NCBI GenBank assembly: GCA_023614405.1
Contig: CM042694.1
Location: 351,124,010 to 351,188,009, forward strand
Length of the DNA stretch: 64,000 nt
Source: Avena insularis
Lineage: Eukaryota > Streptophyta > Magnoliopsida > Poales > Poaceae
Direction: 5' to 3'
Made by a program: the position numbers and the translations under genes
Notes under the pieces: generated by a model
What the model was told of the DNA's origin: nothing
Seen by the model: only the letters and a program-made list of their open reading frames with translations
Databases searched by the model: none
Part shown: positions 57,931-64,000 of the stretch, piece after piece
How positions within the stretch are numbered: position 1 is the stretch's first letter
Layout: each line of letters starts with the position of its first letter

Positions 57931-58605
57931 ATGGATAATTCACTGAGTTTCTTATTTGGTAATGCTACTACCACTCCTAAGGTAGTAGATAAGCCACCAC
58001 CTGCTGAGAATTATGTTTTCAAAATACCTATAAGAATTATTGATCGTGTTATGGATAACTACTATGTTGGGGATGGAACTGTCCATCCCGGTGATCATTT
58101 ACTCTTTATACATGAATTATGCGGGTTGTTCAAGTGTGCAGGTATTACTACAGATCAAGTTAAGAAGAAGTTATTCTCATTATCACTAAAAGGAAGAGCT
58201 GAGGAATGGTATAAGCTGCTGAAGAATGGTCAAGCTCTGGAATGGGAGGAAATAGTACCTCTCTTTTATTCAAAGTTTTATCCTCCTAGTGAGATTCATA
58301 AAGATCGGAATCAAATATACAACTTTTGGCCTCTTGATGGAGAGAGTACAACTCAAGCTTGGGGGAGATTGAAGTTACTAATGCTCAAATGTCCCATTCA
58401 TGAGCTCCCCAACAATATTATTATCAATAACCTTTATGCAAGGCTCCCTCTACGTGATAAAGATTTATTGGATGCTTTTTGTGCTGGATCATTCACTCGC
58501 ATGGAAGAAGAAGCTAAATGGGATCTTCTGGACCGTATTCAAGACAATGCTGAAGCTTGGGAGAATGACAAAGGTAGAAAGTCAGGTATAAATTATGGGA
58601 ACTGA
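57931..58605 (+). CDS. Gag of element C
   Basis: ATG at 57931, 224 codons without interruption. The gag core is at residues 45-165: a HPGDHLLFIHELCGLFKCAG helix, VKKKLFSLSLKGRAEEWYKL (the GxAxxW motif), WEEIVPLFYSKFYPPSEIHK and AWGRLKLLMLKCPIHELP. It would form the particle shell. The stop at 58603-58605 overlaps by 11 bases with the protease frame that starts at 58595 in another frame. Whether this is a natural frameshift site or an indel is not clear. No zinc knuckle is visible, as in several Athila-like grass elements. Confidence 0.85.
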   Translation: MDNSLSFLFGNATTTPKVVDKPPPAENYVFKIPIRIIDRVMDNYYVGDGTVHPGDHLLFIHELCGLFKCAGITTDQVKKKLFSLSLKGRAEEWYKLLKNGQALEWEEIVPLFYSKFYPPSEIHKDRNQIYNFWPLDGESTTQAWGRLKLLMLKCPIHELPNNIIINNLYARLPLRDKDLLDAFCAGSFTRMEEEAKWDLLDRIQDNAEAWENDKGRKSGINYGN

Positions 58606-59596
58606 TGACTTTCAAAATATTAGTAATATTTATGGTCTTGATTTGCAAGTTATTACGAATTGCTTTAGATCTTTTGCTTCTTATATCGAAATTCCAAAAA
58701 GGGGATGGAACAAATACCATGCACCTTACAAAGATATTGTTGACTATGCTCCTACTGGAAGTGCTGAGTATTGCATTATTGACCCCATCTTACCCGAACC
58801 TTATATCGAGAAGATTCCCTTCCCCAAAAAGGTAAAGGACCATCCTATGATAACTAATGTAATCACCAAAAGTGAAAAAAGAACTGTAAAACCCGATGAA
58901 CAAATAAACATTGAACCGGTGGTAGCAATTGTGAAAGACCTTGTCACTAAAAGCGTAGAAGATGGGCACATAGTCTTTTGTGAGGATGCTTCTAATATTG
59001 TTTCACATCCCAATAGAACTAAAAAGGCTAGTGTTCCTGTGCTTTCTGTTAGAATTGGTGATCATTGCTATTATGGTTTATGTGATATTGGTGCAAGTTC
59101 TAGTGCTATTCCTTATGAGCTTTACAGACAAATTATGCATGAAATCAGTCCTTGCGAGTTGGAAGAGATTGATGTGTTTATTCACCTTGCTAATAGAGAG
59201 ACCATCTCTCCAATTGGTATTGTACGAGACGTGGAAGTTCTTTGTGGTAAGATTAAGTACCCTGCTAATTTTCTAGTACTTGGTTCGGCTGCTAGTAAAA
59301 CCTACCCTATCATTTTTGGTAGACCTTTCTTGAGTACTTGTGGAGCTATTATTGATTGCAAGAGGGAGAAAATCTTGACTAAGTTTGATGGGGAATCTTA
59401 TGAGTTTAATTTTTCGAAATTTGCTAAAGAACCTTGCGAAGAGGAAACCCATAATGAGGATTTTAGGGTTGAACAACTTGCTTCTATCTCTCTTGCTCCT
59501 AACAATGCTTTGCAGCAATTTATGGAAGATCATGAAAGTGAAATCTTCATGGAAGAAAGAATGAGATTGACAGGATTCTTCGTGATCAACCTATGA
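58595..59596 (+). CDS. Protease region of element C
   Basis: A 333-codon frame. After a spacer, the aspartic-protease signature appears as [19 protein letters not shown] (Athila-like elements have CDLGA/CDIGA in place of DTGA), followed by [34 protein letters not shown] and a Phe/Glu-rich tail. The enzyme would process the polyprotein. The frame ends at 59594-59596, 1-4 bases into the RT frame, so a shift separates it from RT. The start ATG at 58595 is simply the first in frame; in an intact relative this part would be fused to gag. Confidence 0.8.
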   Translation: MGTDDFQNISNIYGLDLQVITNCFRSFASYIEIPKRGWNKYHAPYKDIVDYAPTGSAEYCIIDPILPEPYIEKIPFPKKVKDHPMITNVITKSEKRTVKPDEQINIEPVVAIVKDLVTKSVEDGHIVFCEDASNIVSHPNRTKKASVPVLSVRIGDHCYYGLCDIGASSSAIPYELYRQIMHEISPCELEEIDVFIHLANRETISPIGIVRDVEVLCGKIKYPANFLVLGSAASKTYPIIFGRPFLSTCGAIIDCKREKILTKFDGESYEFNFSKFAKEPCEEETHNEDFRVEQLASISLAPNNALQQFMEDHESEIFMEERMRLTGFFVINL

Positions 59597-61167
59597 TGCT
59601 TAAGCACGACTTGCCTGTAGAAGACTTGGGTACCACTTTGCCACCTAAAAAGGATCTAGTCTTCGATCTAAAATCTCTCCCTGATGATCTTAAATATGCT
59701 TATATTGATGATAAAAAGATATATCCTGTTATTATTAGCTCTAAACTTTCAGGAAAGGAAGAAGAAAGGCTGTTGGAGGTTTTGAAGAAACACCGAGGAG
59801 CTATGGGCTACACTCTGGATGATTTAAAAGGGATTTCACCTAAAATATGTCAACACTCTATCAACATAGAACCAGATGCGAAGCCAGTAGTGGAACACCA
59901 AAGACGTTTAAATCCTAAGATGAAGGAAGTGGTAAGGAATGAGGTATTGAAACTCCTTGATGCTGGTATTATTTACCCTATTGCTGATAGTGAATGGGTT
60001 AGTCCTGTTCATTGTGTTCCTAAAAAGGGAGGTATTACCATTGTCCCTAATGATAATGATGAGCTTATTCCTCAAATAATAGTGGTAGACTATAGGATGT
60101 GCATCGATTTTAGGAAAATCAATAAAGTTACTAAGAAAGATCACTACCCGCTTCCTTTTATTGATCAAATGTTGGAAAGATTGTCTAAAAAGACCCATTT
60201 TTGTTTCCTTGATGGTTATTCCGGTTTCTCTCAAATTGCTGTTAAACAACAAGATCAAGAAAAGACTACTTTTACTTGCCCTTATGGAACTTATGCTTAT
60301 AGACGTATGCCTTTTGGTTTATGTAATGCTCCTGCTACTTTCCAAAGATGCATGTCTGCTATCTTTCATGGTTTTTGTGAGGAAATTGTAGAAGTGTTCA
60401 TGGATGACTTTTCTGTCTATGGAATTTCTTTTGATAATTGTTTGCACAACCTTGATAAAGTTTTGCAGAGATGTGAGGAAACTAATCTTGTTCTTAATTG
60501 GGAGAAATGCCACTTCATGGTTAATGAAGGGATTGTTCTTGGGCATAAGGTTTCTGAAAGAGGCATAGAAGTTGATAGAGCTAAGGTTGAAGCAATTGAG
60601 AAGATGCCATGTCCAAGAGACATCAAAGGTATTCGTAGTATCCTTGGTCATGCTGGTTTCTATAGGAGGTTTATTAAAGACTTCTCTAGGATATCAAAAC
60701 CTCTCACTAATCTTCTTCAAAAAGATGTACCCTTCGTTTTTGATGATGATTGTAGGGAGGCTTTTGAAACTCTTAAGAAGGCTTTAACTACAACCCCTAT
60801 TGTTCAACCACCTGATTGGAGTTTACCCTTTGAAATAATGTGTGATGCTAGTGATTTTGCTGTAGGGGCTATCCTTGGGCAACATATTGATAAAAAGTTA
60901 AATGATATCCATTATGCTAGTAAGACCCTAGATGCTGCTCAAAGGAATTATGCCACTACTGAAAAGGAATTTCTAGTTGTTGTTTTTGCCTGTGATAAGT
61001 TTAGGCCCTATATTGTGGACTCAAAAGTAACCATTCATACTGACCATGCTGCTATTAAATATCTTATGACGAAAAAGGACGCTAAGCCTAGGCTTATTAG
61101 ATGGGTACTGATTTTACAAGAGTTTGATCTACATATAGTAGATAGGAAGGCGGTAAAAACCCTGTAG
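59593..61167 (+). CDS. Reverse transcriptase and RNase H of element C
   Basis: A 524-codon frame. RT motifs in order are: [85 protein letters not shown], and the catalytic [12 protein letters not shown] (FMDD form). Thumb/connection follows ([37 protein letters not shown]), then RNase H ([51 protein letters not shown]). All catalytic residues appear intact. The frame stops at 61165-61167 near RNase H's end because of a small indel around ggcggtaaaaaccc; the true continuation is in the next frame. Confidence 0.9.
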   Translation: MMLKHDLPVEDLGTTLPPKKDLVFDLKSLPDDLKYAYIDDKKIYPVIISSKLSGKEEERLLEVLKKHRGAMGYTLDDLKGISPKICQHSINIEPDAKPVVEHQRRLNPKMKEVVRNEVLKLLDAGIIYPIADSEWVSPVHCVPKKGGITIVPNDNDELIPQIIVVDYRMCIDFRKINKVTKKDHYPLPFIDQMLERLSKKTHFCFLDGYSGFSQIAVKQQDQEKTTFTCPYGTYAYRRMPFGLCNAPATFQRCMSAIFHGFCEEIVEVFMDDFSVYGISFDNCLHNLDKVLQRCEETNLVLNWEKCHFMVNEGIVLGHKVSERGIEVDRAKVEAIEKMPCPRDIKGIRSILGHAGFYRRFIKDFSRISKPLTNLLQKDVPFVFDDDCREAFETLKKALTTTPIVQPPDWSLPFEIMCDASDFAVGAILGQHIDKKLNDIHYASKTLDAAQRNYATTEKEFLVVVFACDKFRPYIVDSKVTIHTDHAAIKYLMTKKDAKPRLIRWVLILQEFDLHIVDRKAVKTL

Positions 61168-61184
61168 CTGATAATTTATCTCGT

Positions 61185-62618
61185 TTGGCAAACATCTCTT
61201 TTGACCCTATGCATGTTAATGATAGTTTCCCAAATGAACATCTAGCTGCAGTAGGGGTGAGCTCGCGAGGAAGCCCTTGGTATGCTAATTATGCTAACTT
61301 TATTGTCTCCAAGTATTTGCCTCCAACTTTTACAGATCATCAAAGAAGAAAGTTCTTCTATGATTTGAGGCATTATTTTTGGGATGACCCACACTTATAC
61401 AAAGAAGGAGTTGATGGTATTATGCGAAGAGGTGTTCCAGAATATGAACAAAAGGAGATATTGCGTAAATGTCATGGTAGTGCCTATGGAGGACATCATG
61501 CAGGAGATAGAACTGCACAAAAGGTACTGCAATCAGGTTTCTACTGGCCTACCCTTTTTAAAGATGCAAGAAAATTTGTCCTATCCTGTGATGAATGTCA
61601 GCGTGTTGGTAATATTTCTAGACGCAATGAAATGCCTATGAACTACTCTCTAGTTATTGAACCTTTTGATTTTTGGGGATTTGACTTTATGGGTCCTTTC
61701 CCTCCTTCGAAAGGCTACACTCATATTCTTGTTGCCGTTGATTATGTTACTAAGTGGGTAGAAGCTATTCCTACAAAGAGTGCTGACGGAGAGAGTTCTC
61801 TAAAAATGCTTAAGGATGTTATCTTTCCTACGTTTGGGGTGCCTAGGTATCTCATGACCGATGGGGGTTCTCATTTCATTCATGGTGGTTTTAGGAAGAC
61901 CCTTGCTAAATACGATGTTAATCATAGAATTGCTTCAGCTTATCACCCCCAAACTAGCGAGCAAGTAGAGTTATCAAATAGAGAGAATAAATCTATCTTG
62001 CAAAAGACTGTTAATGGGTCTAGGAAAAACTGGGCTAAGAAGTTGAATGATGCTTTATGGGCTTATAGAACTGCTTACAAAAATCCTATGGGAATGTCTC
62101 CTTATAAAATGGTTTATGGGAAAGCTTGTCACCTACCCTTAGAATTAGAACACAAAGCTTACTGGGCAGTGAAAGAACTAAATAGAGATTGTAAGCTCGC
62201 TGGTGAGAAAAGGTTATTTGACTTAAGTTCTTTAGATGAATGGAGGAGTGAAGCCTATGAGAATGCTAGGCTCTTTAAGGAAAACGTTAAAAGATGGCAT
62301 GATAAGCGAATACTTAAGAGAGAATTTCATGTTGGTGAGAAAGTTCTATTGTATAGGTCTCGTCTCAGATTTTTTGCAGGTAAGCAACTATCAAAATGGG
62401 AAGGACCTTTCATCATTGAAGAAGTATACCGTTCAGGAGCAATAAAAATTTCTTCTCTAAAAGATAATACTACACAAGTAGTGAATGGACAGCGACTCAA
62501 ACACTATATTGCTGGAGATCCTTACAATGAAGATGTTGATGCCTTTCAAGTTGTAACTCAGAGAAATTCATTCAGGACCAAATTCAAAGACCTGCAGAGT
62601 CCGTTTCCAACTAGGTAA
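61185..62618 (+). CDS. Integrase of element C
   Basis: A 477-codon frame in phase 0. It shows the HHCC finger (KCHGSAYGGHHAGDR, then CDECQRVG) and the catalytic core: Asp in FDFMGPFPPSKG, Asp in YLMTDGGSHFI and Glu in SEQVELSNRE (DDE). A C-terminal domain follows with WDKxxL-like helices and a GKQLSKWEGPFIIEEVYRSG stretch. The usual YHPQT is present (AYHPQTSEQ). The enzyme inserts the cDNA. The frame ends TAG-free at TAA near 62616. The ATG at 61185 is only the first in-frame Met; the part is translated as fusion in intact relatives. No chromodomain follows. Confidence 0.88.
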   Translation: MANISFDPMHVNDSFPNEHLAAVGVSSRGSPWYANYANFIVSKYLPPTFTDHQRRKFFYDLRHYFWDDPHLYKEGVDGIMRRGVPEYEQKEILRKCHGSAYGGHHAGDRTAQKVLQSGFYWPTLFKDARKFVLSCDECQRVGNISRRNEMPMNYSLVIEPFDFWGFDFMGPFPPSKGYTHILVAVDYVTKWVEAIPTKSADGESSLKMLKDVIFPTFGVPRYLMTDGGSHFIHGGFRKTLAKYDVNHRIASAYHPQTSEQVELSNRENKSILQKTVNGSRKNWAKKLNDALWAYRTAYKNPMGMSPYKMVYGKACHLPLELEHKAYWAVKELNRDCKLAGEKRLFDLSSLDEWRSEAYENARLFKENVKRWHDKRILKREFHVGEKVLLYRSRLRFFAGKQLSKWEGPFIIEEVYRSGAIKISSLKDNTTQVVNGQRLKHYIAGDPYNEDVDAFQVVTQRNSFRTKFKDLQSPFPTR

Positions 62619-62952
62619 CAGTTCTGGTAAGAAAAGTTCCATGAAAATACTATCCAACTATATTTTTGCAGTTTTTAGTCAATAAGGAAAGTTACGAAGC
62701 AAAAAAGGGACGGAAACAGAGCCAGGGTGGCCCACACCACCCCATGGCGTGGGCCCACCCCTGGCCGCGCCACCAGGTGGTGAGGCCACCCAGGACTCTG
62801 CCTCCGACTCGTTTTCTCCTAGTACCTTCCTTTTGATATGAAACTTCGTAATATATAACCCCCCGGATTTTCTAAGGTCAGTATATTGTGTTTTCATCAT
62901 GTTTTTGTTTCGATCTGTTTCTGCTAGGTAAAATCTCAGATTTGTAGCCTCA
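62619..62952 (+). promoter_or_regulatory. GC-rich stem-loop and TATA-like site between integrase and the 3' ORF of element C
   Basis: Inverted repeat arms at 62726-62741 (ggtggcccacaccacc) and 62776-62790 (ggtggtgaggccacc) enclose a GC-rich loop. ATATATAA follows at 62851-62858, 95 bp before the ATG of the next ORF. The same stem-loop-then-TATA order occurs in the LTRs of C and A. It may be an internal promoter; a splice-acceptor reading (atatttttgcag at about 62673) is an alternative way to express the ORF. Confidence 0.4.
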
Positions 62953-63453
62953 ATGTCTTCCACTGGATCAGTTGAGGGAGATTCCTTGGAAGATATCATC
63001 TACCCATACATGAGAGAATTGAAGATTCATCCCAAGGAGTTATTGCTCGAAGGTGGGGAGGTTCGGATTAAAGAGGTTCAAGGCCCTAAAGGTGAAGGAA
63101 GTCTGGAGGACAGGATGGAAGCATTGGAACAAGAAGTCTTTAGGTACAAGAAGATGGCGGAGCGCAAAGTGGATATCATCCATAAGATTTGTTCCGAACT
63201 CATCACCGAGCACCAAAAGGAGACTGCTGAACTCAAAGACGAAGTCCTCGCACTCCGCCAAACAACCAATGAACTACAAGCACAGTTCTATGACTTTCAA
63301 AATCAAAACTGTGAGTATGAGGCTAGATTTAAACTCATAAGTGCTGCTGCAAGTTTCAGGATGTTGGAAACCACGATGTCCTTTGTTGATGGGAAGCCTT
63401 TACCTTGGAAGACGGACAAAGATGAGAGGATACCACCACCACCTAAGGAGTAA
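62953..63453 (+). CDS. Additional coiled-coil ORF downstream of integrase in element C
   Basis: ATG at 62953 gives an uninterrupted 166-residue product. Residues 1-45 are mixed (YPYMRELKIHPKELLLEGGE). Residues about 50-120 are a highly charged helix with heptad spacing (EDRMEALEQEVFRYKKMAER, KETAELKDEVLALRQTTNEL), predicted to be a coiled coil. The tail is Lys/Pro-rich. No signal peptide or membrane segment is visible, so it does not look like an envelope glycoprotein, although it takes the place where Athila-like elements carry an env-like gene. Intact while pol is split, its reading frame may be under selection or simply short. Function unknown. Confidence 0.65.
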   Translation: MSSTGSVEGDSLEDIIYPYMRELKIHPKELLLEGGEVRIKEVQGPKGEGSLEDRMEALEQEVFRYKKMAERKVDIIHKICSELITEHQKETAELKDEVLALRQTTNELQAQFYDFQNQNCEYEARFKLISAAASFRMLETTMSFVDGKPLPWKTDKDERIPPPPKE

Positions 63454-64000
63454 TTCGTCATCAGGTTTGGCATCCCCTTGGTTTGTTCCAAGCTTGGGGG
63501 AGTGCCGCGGTATCAAATCACTATCTTCTATCTTTTTACCTTTTTAGTAGAGTCATATCATGAATAGAGGAGTTATTTTGTAGTATGGTTTGCATTATGG
63601 AAGTGTCCCCTCTCTCGTTAGATATGTATCCCTTGGTGTGAGTTGCTGTTATGGAATATTAATGAGAAGTTCTATCATTCACTCTTTTGCATAACTTTTA
63701 TTAGTTTTCAATTCGTGGTTATATGATTGATCTTGTTGTTAGTATTGGTATCACTTTGGGATCATTGAGTTAATTTAGTTGGTTTTGGCAAACCTGGCTC
63801 GGTCAGTAGCAACACTATTTTTGAGAGTTGAATGAAAAAGATAGAAGTACTCTAAAGAAAAATAATTTCATCGTCTTTCTTTCTTGATTTGCTCATAAGT
63901 TTAGTATTCTCTAGTTAAGATCTTTTGTGCTTCAAAGGAAGATTGCATGTTTGTCTTTATCACTTGTATGTTTGTTTGTTTCCTTCAACTCTTGTACTTG
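63454..64000 (+). other. Non-coding 3' interior of element C to window end
   Basis: AT-rich. caagcttgggggagtgccgc at about 63490-63510 is the typical purine-rich start of the long 3' untranslated part of related elements. No 3' LTR begins before 64000. Confidence 0.7.

Larger units (their letters stand above)
56309..64000 (+). mobile_element. Element C: Athila-like Ty3/gypsy retrotransposon, right end outside window
   Basis: A complete 5' LTR, tRNA-Asp primer site, gag, protease, RT/RNase H, integrase and an extra downstream ORF lie in order on the plus strand. The 5 bases left of it are tatat; the right LTR and target copy are beyond 64000. The coding parts are in alternating frames (1, 2, 1, 0), so the polyprotein is broken, but very few stop codons exist inside each part, indicating a fairly young insertion. 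No chromodomain was seen, consistent with Athila-like non-chromoviral elements. Confidence 0.9.

Noticed and set aside
58801..60787. Other-frame and minus-strand frames over element C pol
   Set aside because: Shadows of the RT and protease coding sequence without their own motifs.

Overview
The window looks like an intergenic stretch of a large grass nuclear genome, most likely Triticeae (wheat, Aegilops, barley or rye type). The reasons are dense and nested Ty3/gypsy LTR retrotransposons, CACTA and Stowaway DNA transposons, and a few small, intron-containing or broken plant genes (B3, DUF295/F-box types) between them. The species cannot be fixed from the sequence alone. Nothing bacterial, organellar or CRISPR-like was seen.

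Layout. 1-2.4 kb: a broken Ty1/copia gag fragment, an 84-bp minisatellite carrying a G-box in nearly every copy, and a duplicated 130-bp block. 3.8-4.5 kb: a small three-exon gene (minus strand). 5.4-6.0 kb: a B3-domain exon (minus strand) next to an AT-rich, motif-repetitive putative intron. 6.7-8.3 kb: a complete 1.54-kb non-autonomous CACTA element with GAC target duplications. 9.16-9.42 kb: a Stowaway MITE. 10-18.8 kb: an array of about 375-bp AT-rich tandem repeats, flanked by older longer units and split by a 3.9-kb solo LTR with CCCCC target duplications. 19.3-22.0 kb: a decayed DUF295/F-box-like gene. 23.2-23.7 kb: a second, frameshifted B3 exon, followed by a 39-bp-arm hairpin.

A gene-like F-box-type frame starts at 24.58 kb and is interrupted at 24988 by a 19.4-kb nested insertion. 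Outer element A (24989-44356, Ty3/gypsy, PBS for tRNA-Asp, target duplication gaggc) holds a gag pseudogene and no pol. Inside it sits element B (27735-41500), a chromodomain-bearing Tekay-like Ty3/gypsy element with 4-kb LTRs, a PBS for initiator tRNA-Met, an extra ORF upstream of gag and a decayed gag-pol. The interrupted frame resumes at 44362, so the insertion can be undone exactly on paper. LTR divergence fits the nesting: by eye about 4-6% for A and about 1% in a sample of B.

45-48 kb holds a diverged duplication, a 126-bp tandem array and a CACTA terminus. 47.9-50.6 kb is a reduced Athila-like element E. Its right LTR is cut by element D, a long TGTAACATCCC-type LTR (50588-56308). D is in turn cut by element C (56309 to the window end), an Athila-like Ty3/gypsy element with gag, protease, RT/RNase H and integrase in several frames, plus an additional sense-strand coiled-coil ORF downstream of integrase.

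The most unusual signals are: (i) a GC-rich stem-loop plus TATA-like module found in the LTRs of A and C and again inside C just upstream of its extra 3' ORF; (ii) the extra pre-gag ORF of B; (iii) the intron-like, GC-rich transcript-leader architecture inside the B-family LTRs; (iv) the 375-bp array; (v) the G-box minisatellite; (vi) the exact in-frame split of a gene-like frame by element A.
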